A stretch of 36,908 nt of DNA from positions 1-36,908 of the forward strand of contig CANGCM010000014.1 in NCBI GenBank assembly GCA_947452535.1. The letters are read 5' to 3'. Positions 29,659-36,908 of the stretch are shown here, in pieces. The position numbers and the translations under genes are program-made. Below the pieces are notes generated by a model. It made no database searches, was not told where the DNA came from, and saw nothing but the letters and a program-made list of their open reading frames with translations. This DNA comes from Burkholderiaceae bacterium (lineage in GTDB: Bacteria > Pseudomonadota > Gammaproteobacteria > Burkholderiales > Burkholderiaceae). How positions within the stretch are numbered: the first letter of the stretch is position 1; each line of letters starts with the position of its first letter.

Positions 29659-30365
29659 TGCGCGAAAGTCTTTAATACTCCGCGCTCTAAATGCAAAATC
29701 CTGTCACAACGTTTAGCACGAATAGGATCATGGGTCACGATCACAAAAGCGGTACCCTGCTCGCGAGCAATATCCAACATTAAGTCAAATACGCCGTCGG
29801 CTGTTTCGGTATCTAGATTACCCGTAGGCTCATCAGCCAAGACGCAAGCGGGATTACCTACTAAAGCGCGCGCAACTGCAACCCGTTGACGCTCACCACC
29901 AGAAAGCTCTCCCGGCGTATGCTGCACTCGCTTAGCTAATCCAACCGCATGCAACATCTGATTTGCATGCTCCATAGATTCTTCATTACTCAGCCCGCGA
30001 ATCCGTAAGGGTAAGGCCACGTTCTCAACAGCACTAAATTCATCCAAGAGATGATGGAACTGATAAATAAATCCTAAACTACGATTACGCAGTTGATCTA
30101 GCTTGCCAACAGGTAATTTATGGAGGTTCTCCCCAGCCAGAATGACTGTACCTGCACTTGGAGTATCCAAACCGCCCAACAAGTGCAATAAGGTGCTTTT
30201 ACCCGAACCAGAAGAACCTACTATTGCTACCTTCTCAGAAGGGCTCACCTGTAAATCAATTTCCCTTAGGACGTCGACTGCTGTTGACCCTTTACCGTAG
30301 GTCTTCGCCAGGCCTGTTGCACTGAGGATCACCGAGTTCGTAGATTCATTTGTTACATTATTCAT
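29655..30365 (-). CDS. lolD: Lipoprotein-releasing ABC transporter ATP-binding protein
   Basis: ATPase of the Lol system that extracts outer-membrane lipoproteins from the inner membrane and hands them to LolA. From the ATG at 30365 the protein has 236 residues. Walker A is GSSGSGKST at 50-58, the LolD-type Q-loop phrase is GFIYQFHHLLDEFSA at 98-112, the signature is LSGGERQ at 154-160 and Walker B is VLADEP at 175-180. This ATG has GGAGG 9 bases upstream and overlaps the lolC stop by 8 bases; a GTG at 30401 is less likely. Similar ATPases serve MacB and FtsE, but the partner gene decides for LolD. Confidence 0.94.
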   Translation of the reverse strand: MNNVTNESTNSVILSATGLAKTYGKGSTAVDVLREIDLQVSPSEKVAIVGSSGSGKSTLLHLLGGLDTPSAGTVILAGENLHKLPVGKLDQLRNRSLGFIYQFHHLLDEFSAVENVALPLRIRGLSNEESMEHANQMLHAVGLAKRVQHTPGELSGGERQRVAVARALVGNPACVLADEPTGNLDTETADGVFDLMLDIAREQGTAFVIVTHDPIRAKRCDRILHLERGVLKTFAQ

Positions 30366-31620
30366 AGCGCAGTGCCTCCGCAGGCTGAACTTGGGCGGCA
30401 CGTCGACTTGGGTATAGGGTTGCTAATACAGATAAGCCAAAAGCCATTAAACCGACAGTGACGACATCGGATAGGCGCACATCCGAAGGTAACTCGCTAA
30501 TAAAATAAACATCACGCGGTAAGAAGCGTACTCGGAAGATAGCTTCAATTGTCGGAACAATCACATCAATGTTTAAAGCAATGAGTAGGCCCAAGCCAAC
30601 ACCAGCTAGAGAACCTAGTAAGCCTATCGCTAAACCTTGCACTAAAAAGATCCGCTGAATTAATCCCGGGCTCGCGCCCATCGTTCTTAAGATAGCAATA
30701 TCTGCTTGTTTCTCATTCACAGTCATTACTAAAGTAGAAACCAAATTAAAAGCAGCTACCGCAATGATCAGCGTGAGAATGATGAACATCATCTTTCGTT
30801 CAGTTTGAACGGCGGCAAACCAATTACGGTTAGAGCGTGACCAATCTGTCACCCAAAGGGCCTGTGGCACCACTTGAGCTAACTCAGAGGCAATCTCGGG
30901 TGCTCGCTGCATATCGTCCACCTTCACGCGCAATCCAGAGGGGTCTTGTAAACGCAATAAAGCTGCAGCATCTTTCCAATGCAGGATGGCTAAAGAACTG
31001 TCGTATTCATAATGGCCGCTATCTACAATGCCCACGACTTGCAGTGTCCGCATTCTGGGCATGGCACCTGCAGGAGTCAGATCACTCTCAGGAACGATGA
31101 GGTTAATACGATCACCTACACGCGCACCAACCATGTTTGCCAACTGCGCACCTAAGGCTACCCCAAAAGCACCAGGCTTAAGATCTTCAATACTGCCCGC
31201 GACAAATTGTTTGGGCAAATCAGAAACCTTACCCTCTTCACTCGGGAGTACGCCACGAATCGATACGCCGCGCATCACGTTATCGCGACTGAGTAAACCT
31301 TGCGAACTGACCATGGGAGCAACACCTACTACGTGTGGCTGCGCCGCTACCTTGAGAGCAATCGGCTCCCAATTGCTTAATCCATCTGGAGCTGTGATTT
31401 CCACATGAGAGAGGACGGATAGCATGCGATCACGTACTTCCTTTTGAAAGCCATTCATCACAGAGAGCACCACAATTAAGGCCGCAACCCCTAAAGCAAT
31501 ACCTGCAGTCGAAATTCCCGATATAAAGGACAGGAAGCCATCACGTTTACCCACCGTCTTGCGACGCTTAGACCGGGTGTATCGTAGGCCAATTTCTAGC
31601 TCAATAGGAAGTCTCAACAT
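30358..31620 (-). CDS. lolC: Lipoprotein-releasing ABC transporter permease LolC/E
   Basis: Inner-membrane permease of the Lol complex, 420 residues from the ATG at 31620 (a GTG two codons earlier is possible). It has the FtsX/LolC fold: N-terminal ELEIGLRYTR, first membrane helix at about 35-58 (FISGISTAGIALGVAALIVVLSVMNGF), a large periplasmic domain to about 265, then three helices at about 275-300, 325-350 and 380-400. It ends YPSRRAAQVQPAEALRYE, the coupling tail. Only one permease gene accompanies lolD here, unlike the lolC-lolD-lolE set of E. coli, so it may work as a homodimer (LolF-like). It is divergent from the rpfE-like gene across about 46 bases. Confidence 0.92.
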   Translation of the reverse strand: MLRLPIELEIGLRYTRSKRRKTVGKRDGFLSFISGISTAGIALGVAALIVVLSVMNGFQKEVRDRMLSVLSHVEITAPDGLSNWEPIALKVAAQPHVVGVAPMVSSQGLLSRDNVMRGVSIRGVLPSEEGKVSDLPKQFVAGSIEDLKPGAFGVALGAQLANMVGARVGDRINLIVPESDLTPAGAMPRMRTLQVVGIVDSGHYEYDSSLAILHWKDAAALLRLQDPSGLRVKVDDMQRAPEIASELAQVVPQALWVTDWSRSNRNWFAAVQTERKMMFIILTLIIAVAAFNLVSTLVMTVNEKQADIAILRTMGASPGLIQRIFLVQGLAIGLLGSLAGVGLGLLIALNIDVIVPTIEAIFRVRFLPRDVYFISELPSDVRLSDVVTVGLMAFGLSVLATLYPSRRAAQVQPAEALRYE

Positions 31621-31666
31621 AGCCACAGTTTAGACAATCGCATAGACAAATGGATGGATTCTGTAA

Positions 31667-32647
31667 ATGCCACCTAAAATCAGGGGAATGACTGCCAATT
31701 TAACCGCCCAACAAGGCTCTCAACGTCGCTTTACCCTGATGGTGTCAGGGGAGGATGCTCTGAATACCAATTCGGGAGAAATTAGCCCTCCAAGCGGACT
31801 CCCACAAGAACGCTTCCTCTTGGGAGATAAGCTAGCAATTGCGCCGATCCTATTATTAGGTCAAAGTAATCTACCAATAGATCCCAATCAAGCGATTGCC
31901 TGCTTACAGCCAGTTCATCTTCATGCCGCCCGAGATCACTTGATTTTGATGGCGCAAAGTCAGATCGATGTGACTGCTGAAGAATCTAACAAATTACTCC
32001 TAACTGCACTTGCCTTAATAGAAGAAGATTTTGGCCACAAAGTCTTATTTCAAGGTCAGCGGGATTGGTTTATCCCAGCCGGATCATTTGCTAGTCTAGC
32101 AACGCACACCATTGATCAAGCGCATGGCCGCAATATCGATTGGTGGATGCCACGCGATACTAGCGAGCTAGGCGTTGCCAAACTCTGGCGCAAACTCCAA
32201 AATGAAATTCAGATGCTGTGGCATATTGACCCAGTCAATGAAGAACGCGCACAAGGCGGATATCCGAGCATTAACTCTCTATGGATTAGCGGCATCGGCA
32301 AACTAGCTGATATTCAGACGCCAGATTTGCTTAGGAACGTATCTCAAATCTATGGCGCACACCCCCTCTTGGCTGGATTAGCTAAATACCTTGGGATCTC
32401 TCTACAGAATGAAATTAATTACTCAAACCTAGTAAATAGTTTTGCTTGGCTTGATCAGCCAAAGATCGCCTGGGATAGCTTGAGGAATTCTTTATTAAAT
32501 ACAGAATTAGATTCCATTGAAATCATCGACTTTCCAATGGGTCAAGCACGTCACAGAATCTTTACGACTAAAGACTTGTATAAAAAATCCTGGGCCTTCT
32601 GGAAAAAGTCAGAGCCCCTCACCTGGCAAGAAATCATTTCATCATGA
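31667..32647 (+). CDS. RpfE-type conserved protein (function unknown)
   Basis: A 326-residue cytosolic protein without signal peptide or membrane segment. It resembles the uncharacterised family labelled 'regulatory protein RpfE type', sometimes annotated phosphoglycerate-mutase-like. Recognisable stretches are CLQPVHLHAARDHLILM, WFIPAG, GRNIDWWMPRD, WRKLQNEIQMLWH, PVNEERAQGG and INSLWISGIG. No catalytic motif can be read. Its stop overlaps the recJ start by 4 bases (ATGA), and prfB and lysS follow. The same neighbours are known for rpfE in the Xanthomonas rpf region, which supports the name, but the rpf signalling genes themselves are absent here. An in-frame ATG at 31688 is an alternative start. 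Confidence 0.7.
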   Translation: MPPKIRGMTANLTAQQGSQRRFTLMVSGEDALNTNSGEISPPSGLPQERFLLGDKLAIAPILLLGQSNLPIDPNQAIACLQPVHLHAARDHLILMAQSQIDVTAEESNKLLLTALALIEEDFGHKVLFQGQRDWFIPAGSFASLATHTIDQAHGRNIDWWMPRDTSELGVAKLWRKLQNEIQMLWHIDPVNEERAQGGYPSINSLWISGIGKLADIQTPDLLRNVSQIYGAHPLLAGLAKYLGISLQNEINYSNLVNSFAWLDQPKIAWDSLRNSLLNTELDSIEIIDFPMGQARHRIFTTKDLYKKSWAFWKKSEPLTWQEIISS

Positions 32648-34395
32648 CGATGAGCGTCTTTTCTCAGCGCCCCTTCTCTGAACGCACAGCCACATGGCTT
32701 GAGCAAAGCGGACTCCATCCATTACTTGCGAGATTATTTGCAGCACGCGGTGTTGATAAGCCCGAAGAGTTATCGCTTGATCTCAAGCAGCTACTCTCTC
32801 CAGTAGAGCTAAAAAATTGTATTAGTACTGCTACCTTACTCGCAGATATTCTGGAGCATAAAGAGCCTATATTGGTTGTGGCCGACTACGACTGTGATGG
32901 TGCTACCGCTTGTGCTGTCGCACTTCGTGGTTTAAAGATGCTAGGCGGACCAGACACTGCCGTTCAATTCTTAGTACCAAACCGCTTTACGATGGGCTAT
33001 GGATTAACGCCAGAGGTTGTCGATTTGGCTGCTCAGCAAAATCCTAAACCTCAATATCTGATTACGGTAGACAACGGTATAGCCAGCGAGGCTGGGGTGG
33101 ATCGGGCTCACGAACTCGGTATGGAAGTGATTGTGACAGACCATCACTTGCCAGGAGATCGACTGCCAAAAGCGATCGCGATCGTTAACCCCAATCAACC
33201 TAGCTGCCCCTTTCCTAGCAAAGCGCTTGCTGGCGTTGGGGTAATGTTCTACTTACTCGTAGCGCTGCGCGCTGAGCTTCGTAAACGCGGAAAATTTACC
33301 ACCCAGACTCAACCTAAAATTGAGAATCTATTAGACCTCGTAGCCTTAGGAACAGTGGCCGATGTTGCACAACTCGATCGTAATAATCGTATCCTCGTTT
33401 CTAATGGTTTAAAGCGTATTCGTACTGGAGTATCGCAAGCTGGCATTCAAGCACTATTTCAAGCGGCTGCGCGGGATCCACGCAAAGCAAATACCTTTGA
33501 CTTAGGTTTCGCTATTGGCCCTAGGCTAAATGCAGCGGGACGCTTAGCCGACATGACTTTGGGTATTCGCCTATTACTTAGCGATAAACCGGATGAAGCA
33601 ATTGAGCTGGCTTATGAACTGGATCGCATTAATCGCGAACGCCGCGTGATTGAGGGTGGCATGCAAGAAGCTGCGCTTGCCCACCTGGCTGAAGATCAGT
33701 TAGCAGGTACCATGGCAGGCCGCTCGAGCATCTGCCTTTGGAATACGGAATGGCATCAAGGTGTTGTCGGCATCGTAGCCTCCCGCCTTAAAGAACGCTT
33801 TAATCGTCCCGCGATTGTTTTTGCTCCTGCGGATGGCGCCACTGGAGAAGAGTTGCGGGGCTCTGGAAGATCAATCACCGGCTTTCATCTACGCGATGCC
33901 CTGGATATTGTCTCTAAGCGTGAGCCTGGGCTCATCCTGAAATTTGGTGGTCACGCCATGGCTGCTGGACTATCCATCAGAAAGGCCGATTTTGAACAGT
34001 TCGATACCCTCTTTCAGCAAGCGGCCAGCGAGCTATTAAACGACGAGCTGCTTGAAAGAAAACACATTCATGATGGAGCCCTAGATTTATCTGACTTCAC
34101 ACCAGAAACTGGTGATCTACTTGCAGAAGAAATATGGGGTCAAGGGTTTCCTCAGCCCATTTTTTATGGGGAATTTGAGATTGGCCAGCAAAGCCTGATG
34201 AAAGAAAAACATCTCCGCTTGCAACTTCGCCCCATGGGTGGCAGCCAAGCAAGCAGCAAGTCATTTACTGGGGTTTGGTTCAACCGAACACAGCCATTAC
34301 CAGCCAAAGCTAAACTGGCTTATCGCCTAGCGACAGACCGCTTTCAGGGTCAGGCTCGCGTACAACTCATGATTGAGGCGCATGACGAGAGCTGA
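32644..34395 (+). CDS. recJ: Single-stranded-DNA-specific exonuclease RecJ
   Basis: 5'-3' exonuclease for RecF-pathway recombination and mismatch repair. The 583-residue protein has DHH-family motifs: motif I ADYDCDG at 80-86, motif II TVDNGI at 141-146, motif III TDHH at 165-168, and [12 protein letters not shown] (motif IV) near 230-240. The DHHA1 domain carries [13 protein letters not shown] and [10 protein letters not shown] near 435-444, and a C-terminal OB fold follows. The ATG at 32644 overlaps the rpfE stop; a second ATG two codons on is possible. It is followed 28 bases later by prfB. Confidence 0.96.
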   Translation: MTMSVFSQRPFSERTATWLEQSGLHPLLARLFAARGVDKPEELSLDLKQLLSPVELKNCISTATLLADILEHKEPILVVADYDCDGATACAVALRGLKMLGGPDTAVQFLVPNRFTMGYGLTPEVVDLAAQQNPKPQYLITVDNGIASEAGVDRAHELGMEVIVTDHHLPGDRLPKAIAIVNPNQPSCPFPSKALAGVGVMFYLLVALRAELRKRGKFTTQTQPKIENLLDLVALGTVADVAQLDRNNRILVSNGLKRIRTGVSQAGIQALFQAAARDPRKANTFDLGFAIGPRLNAAGRLADMTLGIRLLLSDKPDEAIELAYELDRINRERRVIEGGMQEAALAHLAEDQLAGTMAGRSSICLWNTEWHQGVVGIVASRLKERFNRPAIVFAPADGATGEELRGSGRSITGFHLRDALDIVSKREPGLILKFGGHAMAAGLSIRKADFEQFDTLFQQAASELLNDELLERKHIHDGALDLSDFTPETGDLLAEEIWGQGFPQPIFYGEFEIGQQSLMKEKHLRLQLRPMGGSQASSKSFTGVWFNRTQPLPAKAKLAYRLATDRFQGQARVQLMIEAHDES

Positions 34396-34423
34396 GCAGC
34401 AATAACCCCCTTATAATCAGGGG

Positions 34424-35528
34424 ATGGAAGCTGAACAACTCAATACTATTTCAAATACCCTCTCCGATCTGCTCATCCGTGAGCAAGCACTTCGGGGGTA
34501 TCTTTGACTTCGAAGTAAAGTCACGACGCCTTACTGAAGTTAACTCCATTCTGGAAGATCCCACCATCTGGGATGATCAAAAGAAAGCGCAAGCCCTGGG
34601 CAAAGAAAAGAAATTGCTCGATGGTGTAGTTGCCACCCTCACTAATTTGAATAGCAATATCACTGGTGCCATCGAATTATTCGATATGGCTAAGGAAGAA
34701 AGTGATTTTGAAACTATTGGCGCTATCGAACAAGATGTCAGCAGTTATAGCAAGATTATTGGTGACTTAGAGTTCCGCCGCATGTTTCACAATGAAATGG
34801 ATCCGTGCAGCTGCTTTATTGATATTCAAGCAGGTGCCGGTGGCACAGAAGCTTGTGACTGGGCTAGCATGCTCTATCGCCAATACCTCAAGTATTGTGA
34901 ACGTAAAGGTTACAAAACCGAAATTCTTGAAGAATCCGATGGCGACGTTGCGGGCATTAAGAGCGCTACCATTAAAGTCGATGGTGAATACGCTTACGGC
35001 CACCTCCGCTCAGAGACAGGCGTGCATCGCTTAGTACGTAAGTCACCTTTTGACTCTTCCAACGGCCGTCACACCTCTTTTGCCAGTATCTATGTGTATC
35101 CAGAGATTGATGATTCGATTGAGATTGATGTTAATCCAGCCGATATTCGTACTGACACCTATCGCGCCTCCGGTGCAGGTGGTCAGCATATTAATAAGAC
35201 CGACTCTGCCGTTCGTTTGACGCACCTTCCAACCGGTATTGTGGTGCAGTGTCAAAACGATCGAAGTCAGCACCGCAATAGAGCGGAAGCAATGACCATG
35301 CTCAAGTCACGTCTCTATGAGCATGAGATGCAAAAACGTCGTGTAGAGCAGGACAAATTAGAAGCAACCAAAACAGATGTCGGCTGGGGTCACCAGATCC
35401 GCTCCTACGTTCTAGACCAAAGCCGCATTAAAGATTTACGCACTAACGTTGAGATTTCTAATACCCAAAAAGTATTAGATGGCGATCTCGATGCCTTTAT
35501 TGAAGCCAGCTTAAAGCAAGGCGTCTAA
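34424..35528 (+). CDS. prfB: Peptide chain release factor 2, programmed +1 frameshift
   Basis: Terminates translation at UGA and UAA. It is encoded in two frames: 27 codons from the ATG at 34424 to CTT at 34502-34504, then an in-frame TGA (34505-34507). After a +1 slip, reading continues from GAC at 34506 to the stop at 35526-35528. The joined protein has 367 residues (E. coli RF2 has 365). The SPF anticodon-like tripeptide is in [10 protein letters not shown], and the GGQ peptidyl-hydrolysis motif is at 252-254. The N-terminus [16 protein letters not shown] suits RF2. Low RF2 lets the ribosome pause and shift, giving autoregulation. lysS follows after 34 bases, the conserved prfB-lysS pair. 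Confidence 0.97.
34493..34508 (+). promoter_or_regulatory. RF2 recoding site (+1 frameshift signal)
   Basis: CGGGGGTATCTTTGAC: an internal Shine-Dalgarno-like GGGGG (34494-34498) three bases before the slippery CTT, followed by TGA and a C, the poor-termination context. It is nearly identical to the well-studied E. coli prfB site. This explains why the gene looks broken in a plain ORF scan. Confidence 0.95.
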
Positions 35529-35562
35529 TTCATTACCACTATTCCAGTTATTAATTGACCAT

Positions 35563-36908
35563 ATGAACGATCAAGCCAATTCCAGTCCTAGCCAAACCCC
35601 TGCAAGTGAAGCTGTTGATGAAAATCACATCATTGCAGAACGCCGTGAAAAATTAGCGAAGTTACGGGCGAACGGTGTGGCATTCCCGAATGACTTTGTG
35701 CCCACCCACTTAGCCGTAGAGCTTCACACGCACTACGATAGCCTCTCTAAAGAAGAATTAGCGGAAAAGAAGGTGCATGTCAAAGTCGCTGGCCGCATGG
35801 TACTAAAGCGTGTGATGGGTAAAGCTAGCTTTGCAACTATTCAGGATCGTAGTGGCCAGATCCAGTTCTACATCACCGATGAAATCAGTGGTGTCGATAC
35901 TCATGGCGCTTTTAAGCATTGGGATATGGGTGACTTTATCTCTGCCGAAGGCAATTTATTTAAGACCAATAAGGGTGAGTTGTCGGTGCAATGTAGCAAT
36001 CTGCGCCTACTGAGCAAATCTTTGCGCCCCCTTCCAGATAAGTTCCATGGCCTCTCTGATTTAGAGACCAAGTATCGTCAACGCTATGTTGATCTCATTG
36101 TGAATCCAGAGAGCCGCAATACCTTCAGGGCACGTAGTAATACGATTGCCTCCTTGCGCCGCCATATGCTCGATGCAGATTTCATGGAAGTTGAAACGCC
36201 CATGCTCCATCCGATTCCTGGTGGCGCCACGGCTAAGCCATTCATTACGCACCACAATGCCTTAGACATGCAAATGTTCATGCGTGTTGCACCAGAGCTA
36301 TATTTGAAGCGCTTGGTAGTGGGCGGCTTTGAGCGCGTGTTTGAAATTAACCGCAACTTCCGCAATGAAGGGGTTAGCCCACGTCACAATCCAGAATTCA
36401 CAATGATGGAATTCTATGCAGCCTATACAGACTACCGTTGGTTGATGGATTTCACAGAAACCTTGATTCGTGCCGCAGCAATCGATGCTCAAGGTAGCGC
36501 CGTGCTAACTCACCAAGGCCGCGAACTTGACCTGAGCAAATCCTTCCAGCGCTTAACGATTACACAAGCTATTCTCAAATACTGCAGCCAGTCCAATAAG
36601 AGCTATGAGGCGGCGCAATTAGAGGATGCCGCATTCATTCGCGCCGAATTGAAAAAAGGTGGCGAGAACCCAGATAGCCCTACTCTTAAGAATGCGGGTA
36701 TTGGCGCACTCCAATTGGCCCTGTTTGAATTAGTTGCCGAGGCGCATCTTTGGGAGCCAACCTACATCATCGATTACCCAATCGAAGTGAGCCCTCTTGC
36801 CCGCGAATCCGATACACACCCCGGCATTACCGAGCGCTTTGAATTGTTCATTACCGGTCGCGAGATTGCTAACGGCTTCTCTGAGTTGAACGATGCTGAA
36901 GATCAAGC
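35563..36908 (+). CDS. lysS: Lysyl-tRNA synthetase class II, 3' end cut by window edge
   Basis: Charges tRNA-Lys in the cytosol. The frame is open for 448 codons from the ATG at 35563 to the right edge; the family has about 500, so only the last part is missing. An N-terminal tail and helix ([23 protein letters not shown]) precede the anticodon-binding OB fold (about 70-150: [21 protein letters not shown]). Class II motif 1 follows (FMEVETPML at 207-215, with its proline at 213), then [13 protein letters not shown] and motif 2 ([19 protein letters not shown] at 267-285). Motif 3 lies beyond the edge. It follows prfB by 34 bases. Confidence 0.96.
   Translation, partial: MNDQANSSPSQTPASEAVDENHIIAERREKLAKLRANGVAFPNDFVPTHLAVELHTHYDSLSKEELAEKKVHVKVAGRMVLKRVMGKASFATIQDRSGQIQFYITDEISGVDTHGAFKHWDMGDFISAEGNLFKTNKGELSVQCSNLRLLSKSLRPLPDKFHGLSDLETKYRQRYVDLIVNPESRNTFRARSNTIASLRRHMLDADFMEVETPMLHPIPGGATAKPFITHHNALDMQMFMRVAPELYLKRLVVGGFERVFEINRNFRNEGVSPRHNPEFTMMEFYAAYTDYRWLMDFTETLIRAAAIDAQGSAVLTHQGRELDLSKSFQRLTITQAILKYCSQSNKSYEAAQLEDAAFIRAELKKGGENPDSPTLKNAGIGALQLALFELVAEAHLWEPTYIIDYPIEVSPLARESDTHPGITERFELFITGREIANGFSELNDAEDQ

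Noticed and set aside
34479..35528. prfB as a shorter gene starting at GTG 34479, or as a frameshifted pseudogene
   Set aside because: The upstream 27 codons, in-frame TGA and recoding signal match the programmed RF2 frameshift, and the joined protein has normal length.

Overview
The window looks like core chromosome of a small-genome betaproteobacterium of the Burkholderiales, most like Polynucleobacter. This is inferred from family resemblance and gene order; no database was searched. The pointers are: rpsB-tsf-pyrH-frr-uppS-cdsA-dxr divergent from map-glnD; a smc-zipA-ligA operon; an orphan Bug/TctC-type periplasmic binding protein; an RpfE-type gene beside recJ-prfB-lysS; and base composition near 50% G+C in the core genes.

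Layout. (1) 1-5518, minus strand: rpsB and tsf (translation), then pyrH, frr, uppS, cdsA and the 5' part of dxr (UMP kinase, ribosome recycling, isoprenoid and phospholipid synthesis). A terminator and a new promoter separate tsf from pyrH. (2) 5787-9241, plus: map and glnD. (3) 9242-11388: an AT-rich islet holding a VOC/glyoxalase-like gene and a Bug-type binding protein. It is bracketed by two same-direction copies of the 3' part of a CAU-anticodon tRNA gene: a relic at 9343-9387 and a nearly complete copy with a damaged acceptor stem at 11253-11329. (4) 11389-18006, minus: smc, zipA, ligA. (5) 18181-21124, plus: dapD, dapE (lysine/diaminopimelate) and prmB. (6) 21137-24952, minus: kup, a small exported coiled-coil protein, radA. 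(7) 25110-26244, plus: initiator tRNA and an outer-membrane beta-barrel protein. (8) 26310-31620, minus: lolC, lolD, tatD, comEC. (9) 31667-36908, plus: rpfE-like gene, recJ, prfB with its programmed +1 frameshift, and lysS running off the right edge.

Most operons are very tight: 1-nt TAATG overlaps (rpsB/tsf, cdsA/dxr), 4-nt overlaps (kup/orf169, lolD/tatD, rpfE/recJ) and an 8-nt overlap (lolC/lolD). Several genes appear to use GTG or TTG starts. No CRISPR array, transposase, integrase, phage gene or recognisable defence system was seen. The only accessory-looking segment is the tRNA-flanked islet between glnD and ligA; it is the best candidate for something unusual, but the sequence does not show a new biological system.
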